Source: Pseudomonas cichorii (lineage in GTDB: Bacteria > Pseudomonadota > Gammaproteobacteria > Pseudomonadales > Pseudomonadaceae). Taken from it: 64,000 nucleotides of DNA. Numbering within the stretch: position 1 is the stretch's first letter; each line of letters starts with the position of its first letter. Shown one piece after another: positions 17,003-26,055 of this stretch. The notes under the pieces were generated by a model. The model did no database searches, was not told the DNA's origin, and saw nothing but the letters and a program-made list of their open reading frames with translations. The DNA is taken from positions 186,001 to 250,000 of the forward strand of contig NZ_BLVZ01000007.1 of assembly GCF_015471405.1 (NCBI RefSeq), given 5' to 3'. A program made the position numbers and the translations under genes.

Positions 17003-18370
17003 ATGGCCAAGGCCAAACGCTTGTACGGCTGCACTGAGTGCGGTGCGACTTTTCCCAAATGGGCTGGCCAGTGCAGTGATTGCGGCGCCTGGAACACGCT
17101 GGTTGAAACCATGCTGGAAAGCGGCGCGGCAGCTGCGCCCAGCGGACGTACCGGTTGGGCAGGCTCGCAGGCCCAGATCAAGACCCTTGCCGAAGTCAGT
17201 GTCGAAGAGATTCCACGCTTCTCGACCAACTCCAACGAGCTGGACCGGGTCCTCGGCGGCGGCCTTGTGGACGGCTCTGTCGTATTGATCGGTGGCGATC
17301 CGGGTATCGGTAAATCCACGATTCTGCTGCAAACCCTGTGCAATATCGCCGAGCGCATGCCAGCCCTGTATGTAACGGGCGAAGAGTCCCAGCAACAGGT
17401 GGCCATGCGCGCTCGGCGTCTTGGGTTGCCTCAGGACAAACTGCGAGTGATGACCGAAACCTGTATCGAGTCGATCATCGCCACGGCGCGTGTCGAGCAT
17501 CCCAAGGTCATGGTGATCGACTCCATCCAGACGATTTTCACCGAGCAACTGCAATCCGCTCCCGGTGGCGTGGCGCAGGTGCGTGAAAGCGCTGCCCTGC
17601 TGGTGCGTTACGCCAAGCAGAGCGGCACGGCGATTTTCCTGGTCGGCCATGTGACCAAGGAAGGTGCGCTGGCCGGGCCCCGTGTCCTGGAGCATATGGT
17701 GGATACCGTTCTCTATTTCGAGGGCGAATCGGATGGACGACTGCGTTTGCTGCGGGCGGTGAAAAACCGTTTCGGCGCCGTCAACGAACTGGGCGTGTTC
17801 GGCATGACGGACAAAGGGCTCAAGGAAGTTTCCAACCCGTCAGCGATTTTTCTGACCCGTGCTCAGGAAGAAGTGCCCGGCAGCGTGGTCATGGCGACCT
17901 GGGAAGGCACGCGCCCGATGCTGGTGGAAGTGCAGGCGCTGGTGGATGACAGTCACATGTCCAACCCGCGTCGGGTGACGCTGGGGCTGGATCAGAATCG
18001 TCTGGCCATGCTGCTGGCGGTCTTGCATCGCCATGGCGGAATCCCGACCCACGACCAGGATGTGTTCCTCAATGTGGTGGGCGGGGTGAAAGTGCTGGAG
18101 ACCGCGTCTGACCTGGCGTTGATGGCGGCTGTCATGTCCAGCCTGCGCAACCGGCCATTGCCTCATGATCTGCTGGTGTTCGGGGAAGTGGGGCTTTCCG
18201 GCGAAGTCAGGCCGGTGCCCAGCGGTCAGGAGCGCCTGAAAGAGGCCGCCAAGCATGGCTTCAAGCGGGCTATCGTGCCCAAGGGCAACGCACCGAAGGA
18301 AGCGCCAGCCGGTTTGCAGATCATTGCGGTCACCCGATTGGAACAGGCGCTGGATGCGTTGTTCGAGTAG
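17003..18370 (+). CDS. radA: DNA repair protein RadA
   Basis: Encodes 455 residues from the ATG at 17003. It is a RecA-like ATPase that drives branch migration of recombination intermediates. The N-terminal zinc finger has Cys10, Cys13, Cys24 and Cys27. Walker A GGDPGIGKST lies at 97-106, and the RadA-specific KNRFG motif is at 254-258. The C-terminal domain has the Lon-protease-like fold without catalytic residues. Its length matches the family. It starts within a long-standing radA-mapZ neighbourhood and is transcribed away from mscL. Confidence 0.96.
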   Translation: MAKAKRLYGCTECGATFPKWAGQCSDCGAWNTLVETMLESGAAAAPSGRTGWAGSQAQIKTLAEVSVEEIPRFSTNSNELDRVLGGGLVDGSVVLIGGDPGIGKSTILLQTLCNIAERMPALYVTGEESQQQVAMRARRLGLPQDKLRVMTETCIESIIATARVEHPKVMVIDSIQTIFTEQLQSAPGGVAQVRESAALLVRYAKQSGTAIFLVGHVTKEGALAGPRVLEHMVDTVLYFEGESDGRLRLLRAVKNRFGAVNELGVFGMTDKGLKEVSNPSAIFLTRAQEEVPGSVVMATWEGTRPMLVEVQALVDDSHMSNPRRVTLGLDQNRLAMLLAVLHRHGGIPTHDQDVFLNVVGGVKVLETASDLALMAAVMSSLRNRPLPHDLLVFGEVGLSGEVRPVPSGQERLKEAAKHGFKRAIVPKGNAPKEAPAGLQIIAVTRLEQALDALFE

Positions 18371-18397
18371 GGCTGATCAGTCAAGGCCAAAACAAAC

Positions 18398-18490
18398 TTG
18401 TAGGAGGCAGCTTGCTGGCGAAAAAGGCCTTGAAATCGACAGATATTATGCGTCTGTACGCTGAAGTCGCCAGCAAGCTGCCTCCCACAA
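18398..18490. repeat. Paired REP (BIME-like) element
   Basis: TTGTAGGAGGCAGCTTGCTGGCG (18398-18420) and its inverse (18468-18490) differ at one base and flank 47 bases. The unit is the same REP word as at 16318. It sits between the converging radA and PilZ genes. Confidence 0.85.
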
Positions 18491-18520
18491 AGTGATTTTG
18501 ATCGGAACTCAGTCTCGGAC

Positions 18521-18889
18521 TCAAATCTCGATCAACGCCGCCAGCTCACGATCCAGCTCTGCCGGATCCCCGAGATTAAGCTCCACCAGCCGCTTCAAAT
18601 GGCTGATCGATTCCAGTCCGATATGCAGGCAGACGAACCCCAGGTGATGGTTGTCGTCATGGGTCAGCTTCACGTCCATCTTCACGTAGGCATCGTCGCT
18701 GAGATGGATGTCGACCAGGAAATGCTCGTTCGGGTCACCCGTCCAGGGTTCCGGCCTTTCGATGAGGAGTCCTTTCAGAGAGAGGTCGAGCAACTGCACT
18801 TTCCAGTTGTTGCTGCCCTGGTTGAGGTCGGTCCTGGCATCGAACGCGATGCGCTTGAAGCGACGGCGATCTGAGGGGGAGTCGGTCAT
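18521..18889 (-). CDS. mapZ: PilZ-domain c-di-GMP receptor (MapZ-like)
   Basis: Encodes 122 residues from the ATG at 18889. It is a single PilZ domain: the first c-di-GMP-binding loop is RRRFKRIAF (8-16), and the second motif is LLDLSLKGLLI (D-x-S-x-x-G). Both parts are intact, so ligand binding is expected. In P. aeruginosa the protein next to radA (PA4608, MapZ) binds the chemotaxis methyltransferase CheR1 when loaded with c-di-GMP and alters flagellar switching. I assign the name by synteny and size; CheR binding is not visible in sequence. The upstream ATG in the same frame (18952) has no better site. Confidence 0.82.
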   Translation of the reverse strand: MTDSPSDRRRFKRIAFDARTDLNQGSNNWKVQLLDLSLKGLLIERPEPWTGDPNEHFLVDIHLSDDAYVKMDVKLTHDDNHHLGFVCLHIGLESISHLKRLVELNLGDPAELDRELAALIEI

Positions 18890-19174
18890 CAAGTGAGCTC
18901 TCGTGGTATCGACTGACATGTGAGCCAGCGGACATGCCATTGATAATGGCACCCTTGTCTACGCACGATAGACCTGAACGGGGTTGCCGAACAGCCTGTG
19001 GGCGATTTTTATTGTCTGGTGTACGCGACGGCAGGAATCTGGCCCCGTGCGAGTCAGATATTTGAGTTTTGACCTGTCAAAAGTGTTCTAGACCATCGTT
19101 GGGGGTGGCCTTTCGCTCTGACAGGGCTAAACTCGGAGTGCTTGCCTTCTAGTCAACTCTGCTGGAATAAGAAA

Positions 19175-21250
19175 ATGAAAAATAACAATAGCCTAATGCG
19201 CCACGTGCCTTGGCTGCTTCTCGCAATTATTGGGGCTTGTGCCCTGGGGGTGGTGGCACTACGTCGTGGCGAGGCAATCAATGCCTTGTGGATCGTGGTC
19301 GCTGCTGTAGCTATTTATCTGGTCGCTTATCGTTACTACAGTCTTTTCATCGCTAACCATGTCATGCAACTCGACCCGCTGCGGGCAACCCCGGCCGTGG
19401 TCAACAATGATGGTCTGGACTATGTGCCGACCAACAAGCACATTCTGTTCGGACACCACTTCGCAGCCATCGCAGGCGCAGGCCCATTGGTCGGCCCGGT
19501 ACTGGCCGCGCAGATGGGTTACCTGCCCGGCACACTCTGGCTGATTGCCGGTGTGGTTCTGGCGGGCGCGGTACAGGACTTCATGATCCTGTTCCTGTCC
19601 ACACGCCGTAACGGTCGCTCCTTGGGCGACATCGTTCGTGAGGAAATGGGCCGCATTCCCGGCACCATTGCCTTGTTTGGCTGCTTCCTGATCATGATCA
19701 TCATCCTTGCGGTGCTGGCGCTGATCGTGGTCAAGGCCCTGGCTGAAAGCCCGTGGGGCATGTTCACGGTCATGGCGACGATCCCGATCGCGATGTTCAT
19801 GGGCGTTTACATGCGCTACATCCGCCCGGGTCGCATTGGTGAAATCTCCATCATCGGCGTGGTTCTGCTGCTGCTTTCCATCTGGATAGGCGGCTCGGTG
19901 GCTGCGGATCCGGTCTGGGGCCCCATGTTTACCTTCACCGGTGTGCAAATCACCTGGATGCTGGTGGGCTACGGTTTCGTGGCGGCAATGCTGCCGGTAT
20001 GGCTGCTGCTCGCACCGCGTGACTATCTCTCTACCTTCCTCAAGATCGGTACCATCGTCGCGCTGGCCATCGGCATCCTGATTCTGGCACCCGAGCTGAA
20101 AATGCCGGCTCTGACCCAGTTCACCGACGGTACAGGTCCGGTCTGGAAAGGCGCGCTGTTCCCGTTCCTGTTCATCACCATTGCGTGTGGTGCGGTGTCG
20201 GGCTTCCATGCACTGATCTCCTCGGGCACCACGCCCAAGCTGCTGGATAACGAAAAGAACGCCCGCTACATCGGTTACGGCGGCATGTTGATGGAGTCCT
20301 TCGTCGCCATCATGGCCATGGTTGCCGCTTCGGTGATCGAGCCGGGTGTGTACTTCGCCATGAACAGCCCGGCTGCAATTGTGGGCAGTGATGTGGTGTC
20401 TGTGGCACAAACCATCAGCAACTGGGGCTTTACCATTACGCCCGAGCAACTGACCGCTGTGGCCAAGGATATCGGCGAGAACACCATCCTGGCCCGTGCC
20501 GGTGGTGCTCCGACCCTCGCGGTCGGTATCGCGCAGATCCTGCACCAGGTCCTGCCGGGTGAAAACACCATGGCGTTCTGGTACCACTTCGCGATTCTGT
20601 TTGAAGCCCTGTTCATCCTGACTGCTGTGGACGCCGGTACCCGTGCCGGTCGCTTCATGCTTCAAGACCTGCTGGGCAGCTTCGTACCTGCTCTCAAGCG
20701 CACCGAGTCCTGGGTGGCCAACGCCATTGGTACAGGTGGCTGCGTCGCACTGTGGGGTTACCTGCTTTATCAAGGTGTGATCGACCCGCTGGGTGGCATC
20801 AATACCTTGTGGCCGCTGTTCGGTATCTCCAACCAGATGCTGGCCGGTATTGCCCTGATGCTTGCCAGTGTCGTGCTGATCAAGATGAAGCGTCAGCGTT
20901 ACGTTTGGGTGACCTTGCTGCCTGCATCCTGGCTGCTGATCTGCACCGTGACCGCGAGCCTGATCAAGCTGTTCGACTCCAACCCTGCCATTGGCTTCCT
21001 GGCACTGGCCAAGAAGTACAGCACCGCAGCGGATGCCGGTCAGATCCTGGCTCCGGCCAAGACCATGGACCAGATGCAGCACGTGATCTTCAACGCTTAC
21101 ACCAACGCCGGTCTGACTATCCTGTTCCTGTTCGTCGTGTCCAGCATCCTGTTCTACGCGCTGAAAGTCGGCCGTGCGGCGTGGATCAAGAAAGAGCGCA
21201 GCGACAAGGAAATGCCATACCAGGCCATGCCTCCGGGATCACAGGTGTGA
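19175..21250 (+). CDS. cstA: CstA-family pyruvate/peptide transporter
   Basis: Encodes 691 residues from the ATG at 19175 (GGAATAAG upstream). It is a very hydrophobic inner-membrane protein with at least 16 predicted segments. The family blocks NKHILFGHHFAAIAGAGPLVGPV, GAVQDFMILF, TIACGAVSGFHALISSGTTPK and GAPTLAVGIAQILHQ are all present. CstA and BtsT proteins were first named as carbon-starvation peptide transporters and are now known in E. coli as pyruvate/proton symporters. The adjacent small ybdD gene is part of the same conserved unit. Its size and content are normal for Pseudomonas. Confidence 0.93.
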   Translation: MKNNNSLMRHVPWLLLAIIGACALGVVALRRGEAINALWIVVAAVAIYLVAYRYYSLFIANHVMQLDPLRATPAVVNNDGLDYVPTNKHILFGHHFAAIAGAGPLVGPVLAAQMGYLPGTLWLIAGVVLAGAVQDFMILFLSTRRNGRSLGDIVREEMGRIPGTIALFGCFLIMIIILAVLALIVVKALAESPWGMFTVMATIPIAMFMGVYMRYIRPGRIGEISIIGVVLLLLSIWIGGSVAADPVWGPMFTFTGVQITWMLVGYGFVAAMLPVWLLLAPRDYLSTFLKIGTIVALAIGILILAPELKMPALTQFTDGTGPVWKGALFPFLFITIACGAVSGFHALISSGTTPKLLDNEKNARYIGYGGMLMESFVAIMAMVAASVIEPGVYFAMNSPAAIVGSDVVSVAQTISNWGFTITPEQLTAVAKDIGENTILARAGGAPTLAVGIAQILHQVLPGENTMAFWYHFAILFEALFILTAVDAGTRAGRFMLQDLLGSFVPALKRTESWVANAIGTGGCVALWGYLLYQGVIDPLGGINTLWPLFGISNQMLAGIALMLASVVLIKMKRQRYVWVTLLPASWLLICTVTASLIKLFDSNPAIGFLALAKKYSTAADAGQILAPAKTMDQMQHVIFNAYTNAGLTILFLFVVSSILFYALKVGRAAWIKKERSDKEMPYQAMPPGSQV

Positions 21251-21277
21251 TAACGGTCATGAAGAGAGGATCAGCCC

Positions 21278-21475
21278 ATGTTCAATGACCTGAGTCGCCT
21301 CGGGAAATACCTCGGTCAGGCCGCGCGTCTGATGGTGGGTATGCCTGACTACGACACCTATGTCGAACACATGCAGGCCAAACACCCGGACAAGCCGTTG
21401 ATGAGCTACGAGGAGTTCTTTCGGGAACGACAAGAGGCTCGTTACGGCGGCAAGGGTGGTCCCAAGTGTTGCTGA
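21278..21475 (+). CDS. ybdD: YbdD/YjiX-family small protein
   Basis: Encodes 65 residues; GAGAGG lies upstream of the ATG. It contains the family blocks [41 protein letters not shown] and the invariant-looking C-terminal GGPKCC. In E. coli the YbdD partner is required for CstA-dependent pyruvate uptake. The terminal Cys-Cys pair suggests metal or redox chemistry, which is an inference. It starts 27 bases after cstA and precedes a terminator. Confidence 0.92.
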   Translation: MFNDLSRLGKYLGQAARLMVGMPDYDTYVEHMQAKHPDKPLMSYEEFFRERQEARYGGKGGPKCC

Positions 21476-21507
21476 CCCTCTGATCTGCGTTATTGTCTGA
21501 ATCGACG

Positions 21508-21541
21508 CGCCACAGGCCAATACCTGTGGCGTTGTCGTTTT
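21508..21541 (+). terminator. Terminator after cstA-ybdD
   Basis: The stem CGCCACAGG (21508-21516) / CCTGTGGCG (21523-21531) with a 6-base loop is followed by TTGTCGTTTTT. It ends the cstA-ybdD transcript and separates it from the GTPase gene. Confidence 0.85.
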
Positions 21542-21635
21542 TACAGGTCTCTGCAGGACTGATCGGTATTACTCTGTAGGACCGGATTCATCCGGGAAGG
21601 CGATATACCGGACATATTGAATTGCTGGAGTACAC

Positions 21636-22616
21636 ATGACTGTTGCGCAACCCATCCCCGTAACCGTATTGACCGGCTTTCTGGGAGCAGGCAAGACCAC
21701 TCTGCTGCGCCATTTGCTCAAGGCCGAACATGGCCTGAAAATCGCGGTAATCGAAAACGAATTCAGTGATGCCGGCATTGATAGCCAGTTGCTCGGCACA
21801 GACCCCGTGCAAGTCATGACGTTGTCCAATGGCTGCGTCTGCTGCACCATCCACACCGACCTGACCAAAGCCCTGTACCTGCTGCTGGAACGACTGGACA
21901 GCGGTGAAATCGCCTTCGACCGACTGGTGATCGAATGCACCGGGCTTGCCGATCCGGCTCCCGTTGCGCAAACCTTCTTCATCGATGAAGAACTGCGCGA
22001 GCGCTACATCCTCGACGGCATCATCACGCTGGTGGATGCTGCCCATGCCGACACCCACCTGGCCCAGACCATCGCCCAGGCACAGATAGGCTTCGCCGAC
22101 CGCCTGCTGGTGAGCAAGCGCGATCTGGTGGATGAAGAAGCCTTCCAGGCTCTCTCGTCCCGCCTGACCCGTATCAACCGCCGCGCACCGATTCGTATCG
22201 TTGAACACGGCAAGATCGATCTGGCCGAATTGCTGGATGTCAGAGGCTTCAACCTCAACGCCGACCTCGGTGGTGGCGTCACCCTGCGCCCGCTTGCCCC
22301 GGCTGGAACATCCGCCGACCGCATCTCCAGCCTGGTGCTGCGCAGCGACAAACCGCTGGATATCGACAAGCTCAGCGAGTTCATGAACGAACTGCTCGAA
22401 GATCACGGCAAACAACTGCTGCGTTACAAAGGCGTGCTCAATATCGCAGGCGAGCCCCGGAGAATGGTGTTCCAGGGCGTGCTGAAACTCTATGGCTTCG
22501 ACTGGGATACCGAATGGGCAGAAGACGAAAAACGCGAAAGCGTGATCGTGTTCATTGCCGATGAGTTGCCTGAGGAGAAGATTCGGGCAGCGTTTTCCGC
22601 GATGGTGGGGGCGTAA
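21636..22616 (+). CDS. yjiA: CobW/YjiA-family GTP-binding metallochaperone-type protein
   Basis: Encodes 326 residues. Walker A is GFLGAGKTT at 14-22. The metal-binding CxCC motif, NGCVCCTIH, has its cysteines at 67, 69 and 70. ECTGLADPAP is the Walker B/switch block, and LVSKRDLV provides the base-recognition SKxD. A C-terminal CobW_C domain follows. Family members are GTPases that bind zinc, cobalt or nickel and are thought to load metals into target enzymes. E. coli has the same neighbourhood (yjiY/btsT-yjiX-yjiA). The client protein is unknown, and YbdD next door is an obvious candidate to test. Confidence 0.9.
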   Translation: MTVAQPIPVTVLTGFLGAGKTTLLRHLLKAEHGLKIAVIENEFSDAGIDSQLLGTDPVQVMTLSNGCVCCTIHTDLTKALYLLLERLDSGEIAFDRLVIECTGLADPAPVAQTFFIDEELRERYILDGIITLVDAAHADTHLAQTIAQAQIGFADRLLVSKRDLVDEEAFQALSSRLTRINRRAPIRIVEHGKIDLAELLDVRGFNLNADLGGGVTLRPLAPAGTSADRISSLVLRSDKPLDIDKLSEFMNELLEDHGKQLLRYKGVLNIAGEPRRMVFQGVLKLYGFDWDTEWAEDEKRESVIVFIADELPEEKIRAAFSAMVGA

Positions 22617-22745
22617 CGGGTTTTATGAAAAGCGGCGTTGCTGGCTATGGGTTCGCCATCGTCCGTTGCCGGTCGATTCTGTTGAAAGTCGACTTTTTCA
22701 ACAGAGTCGGCCAATAGTTGGCACCCGGGTCAGGCTTAATGGGGT

Positions 22746-22982
22746 CTATCCCCTCAGAACAAGAGACATGTCCGAGTATTTGTCACACATGAAGTCGACG
22801 AATGCGCGAACCTTTGGAGCCGCAAGCCGCCTGGATGTGTGCAAGACCCAAAGTGCGGGCTCCACACCTGACACCGTTCCCCACTGAACCAACTCACCGC
22901 TGGCAAGCTGGTTCCAGGGGTACCGCTGGTCGACTGCCGTTATCTGCCCAAACCTGCCGCTCAGTGAAGATGGAACAGTCTC
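22746..22982 (-). pseudogene. 3' fragment of a LysR-type regulator gene
   Basis: Reading the minus strand gives about 78 residues ending at a TAG at 22746-22748. They include NQLASGELVQWGTVSG, ALWVLHTSRRLAAPKVRAFV and a final DFMCDKYSDMSLVLRG. This is the last part of a LysR effector domain: the strand that ends '...LHTSRRLAAPKVRAFVDFM' closes most such proteins. No HTH domain or upper half of the effector domain is found upstream, and the frame meets a TGA at about 23001-23003. It is therefore a truncated remnant without a start. The junction with other sequence lies near 22980-23010. Confidence 0.7.
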
Positions 22983-23179
22983 AAAATTAACCCCGAGGCT
23001 TTCTCACCATCAGCCTCGTAGAGGTTATGCAATGAAACTTGATCGGTAAGTTTGTGTAGGTTGAAGTGGTTATAGAACGCTTGGCCCAATCGCTGATGCT
23101 CAAAGCTCCCTTGGTTCCACAACCGGATGAACTCCTCATAAGCGGCGCGCTCGATCTGCAACGAAAAATTGCTTCCCAT
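22961..23179 (-). CDS. Orphan hypothetical protein overlapping the LysR remnant
   Basis: Encodes 72 residues. The sequence (IERAAYEEFIRLWNQGSFEH, FYNHFNLHKL, VSLHNLYEADGEKA) is protein-like, with helical heptad-like spacing and ordinary codon use, but I recognise no family. Its last 10 or so residues are read out of frame from the LysR fragment, so the natural C-terminus may have been lost. No strong ribosome site precedes the ATG, and the open frame extends about 13 codons upstream to a TAG. It may be a truncated gene rather than a working one. Confidence 0.4.
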   Translation of the reverse strand: MGSNFSLQIERAAYEEFIRLWNQGSFEHQRLGQAFYNHFNLHKLTDQVSLHNLYEADGEKASGLILRLFHLH

Positions 23180-23353
23180 CTTCAGGGCCCCATCAAGGCA
23201 GTGTTTCAGCTCAGAAATCCCCTACATACATTAATAAATAGCACTGCAAAAATAGCCATTCAACTGCCGGAAGTTTGATTTCCGCTTTTTCGTGCCTCTT
23301 CCAATGAGCTGAATAACAGCACATACAACTCACCGTGGCCTAGCTACCTCACC

Positions 23354-24523
23354 ATGAAAACCAACAGCCATATTGTTATCTCTTGTCTGGCCGTGCTGAC
23401 GGCGCAGTCAGGCATAACCCTCTATCTCCCGTCCTTGCCCTCAATTGTCGAAAGTTATCATGCCAGCCCCGGTTTTTCGGCGCTGACACTTTCGGTATTT
23501 CTGGCGGGGATGGGGTTGCCGATGTTGCTGTGGGGCAGAGTGGCGGCCTTGCTGGGGGGCAGGGCAACTATGATCTGGGCGCTTTTGCTGTTTTCTATCA
23601 GCAGCCTGGGTGTTGCGCTATCGGCCGACACTGGCATGTTCATTATCTGTCGCACTGTTCAAGGAGCGGCTGCCGGAGGTATTTCGGTCATGGCTCGTGT
23701 GTTGTTACGCGATAATTTCAGTGCGCAGCATTTGGCAAAGGCTCTGAGCTGGCTGTCGATCTGCTTTGTGATATCGCTGGGTCTGGCGCAGTTTGCTGGT
23801 GCGTTGATACATACAGCCTGGGGCTGGAGGGCAGTTTTTTTCACAAGTGCAGCTTTGGGCTTTTTATTGATCTTTCCTGTTATGCGATACACCCCGGGTG
23901 GAGCGCCTGATCGTCGGGCCTCAAGCCCAGGTCGAAAAATATACGGCACCCTCATTCAAGACGTTCAATTCATGCGACCAGTATTGGCGGGGGGCTTGGG
24001 TTATGGCGTGATTATTCTTTTCGGAGCCAGTGCCCCAGCGCTCTTTCAGCTTCGCTTCAACTGGACTTCCGTGGAGTATGGCTGGATGGGGTGGCCAGTC
24101 AGCGGTGCCTATATGCTTGGTGCCTTGTCGGTCGGTTGGCTGCTTTTAAAACGCAGTCAGGATCAGAGCCTGATGCTTGGGTTGAAGCTTCTGGCATTGG
24201 GTGCCTTGCTGATGGGGGCAGGGCAGTTCCTGTTTCCGGCAACAGGCTCTGCTCTGTGGCTACCTTACTGTTTATTGCTTGTCGGTCAGGGCATCGTTTA
24301 CCCACTTTGCCAATCCCTTGCCAATCAGAGTGCGTCTGCCAGCGGTCCCTACGCCATGGCGTTGACCGGATTCATACATCAGGCGATGGCTGCATGCTGT
24401 GGGTTGATAGCCGGTGTTTTGCCGCCGGGTCAGCCAGGGCCATTCACGCTTGTCTGTATCGTGCTTGCAACTCTGGCGCTATGTATCTATTCCGCAGGCC
24501 GCGTGAAAGCCCCCCATAAATGA
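23354..24523 (+). CDS. Bcr/CflA-type MFS drug-efflux transporter
   Basis: Encodes 389 residues with 12 hydrophobic segments. The opening CLAVLTAQSGITLYLPSLPS and PSIVESYH resemble the Bcr/CflA drug-resistance group. The loop WGRVAALLGGRATMIW is MFS motif A, and CRTVQGAAAGGISVMARVLL is the fourth-helix drug-transport block (RxxQG). A proton-driven exporter of a small drug or metabolite such as chloramphenicol or bicyclomycin is likely, but the substrate cannot be read. No ribosome site stands before the ATG. The gene sits in an accessory patch and may have arrived by transfer. Confidence 0.85.
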   Translation: MKTNSHIVISCLAVLTAQSGITLYLPSLPSIVESYHASPGFSALTLSVFLAGMGLPMLLWGRVAALLGGRATMIWALLLFSISSLGVALSADTGMFIICRTVQGAAAGGISVMARVLLRDNFSAQHLAKALSWLSICFVISLGLAQFAGALIHTAWGWRAVFFTSAALGFLLIFPVMRYTPGGAPDRRASSPGRKIYGTLIQDVQFMRPVLAGGLGYGVIILFGASAPALFQLRFNWTSVEYGWMGWPVSGAYMLGALSVGWLLLKRSQDQSLMLGLKLLALGALLMGAGQFLFPATGSALWLPYCLLLVGQGIVYPLCQSLANQSASASGPYAMALTGFIHQAMAACCGLIAGVLPPGQPGPFTLVCIVLATLALCIYSAGRVKAPHK

Positions 24524-24555
24524 AAAAGCCCGGACTCAAGAGCCCGGGCTTTTTC
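24522..24555. terminator. Two-way terminator between the MFS gene and glyA
   Basis: GAAAAAGCCCGG (24522-24533) and CCGGGCTTTTTC (24544-24555) form a 12-bp stem with T-runs on both strands. It overlaps the stop codon of the MFS gene and serves both converging genes. Confidence 0.92.
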
Positions 24556-24576
24556 ATGTAACCAGCAACTACGCTA

Positions 24577-25830
<1,254 letters not shown>

Positions 25831-25940
25831 GGCAGTCCTCGAGGGTTGGAGCGGAAAAGGGGGGCATTCTACCCCATCGCGTTTTATCTGGCATATGAAA
25901 GGGGTTCATTTGTCGGATGAGCAGACGGCAAGTAGGAGGG

Positions 25941-26040
25941 GAAGCTGCAAGTTACAAGCGGCAAGCAAGAGCGGACATATGCGAGAACACACGGTCCGCT
26001 TTTGCTTTTACTTGAAGCTCCCAACTTGCAGCTTGCCGCT
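25941..26040. repeat. Large inverted repeat downstream of morA
   Basis: The left arm 25941-25976 (GAAGCTGCAAGTTACAAGCG ... GAGCGGAC) and the right arm 25994-26040 (GTCCGCTTTTGC ... CTTGCAGCTTGCCGCT) are imperfect inverses. The innermost GCGGAC/GTCCGC and the outer AGCTGCAAGTT/AACTTGCAGCT are exact. Elements of this CTTGCAGCTTG type are, from memory, common between Pseudomonas genes and can terminate transcription. Confidence 0.7.
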
Positions 26041-26055
26041 GTGTTCCTGTTCGAC

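Larger units (their letters stand above)
22617..23353. other. Decayed accessory segment between yjiA and the MFS gene
   Basis: This 737-base stretch holds the LysR remnant and the orphan ORF listed separately. Just after yjiA is a perfect hairpin, CTGTTGAAA (22679-22687) / TTTCAACAG (22696-22704). The part at 23221-23280 is about 37% G+C by hand count, well below the neighbouring genes. It looks like a site of insertion and deletion. Confidence 0.6.

Noticed and set aside
19090..19140. Possible sigma-54 promoter before cstA
   Set aside because: A GG-N10-GC pair can be drawn in TTGGGGGTGGCCTTTCGC, but the -24 TGGC and -12 TTGC blocks do not both fit the spacing.
19259..21082. 607-codon open frame antisense to cstA
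   Set aside because: It is a shadow of the GC-rich cstA gene: no ribosome site, composition full of His/Gln/Arg, and no recognisable fold.
22555..22887. 110-codon open frame after yjiA, plus strand
   Set aside because: It begins inside yjiA in another frame and runs antisense to the LysR remnant. The opposite strand gives the recognisable protein.
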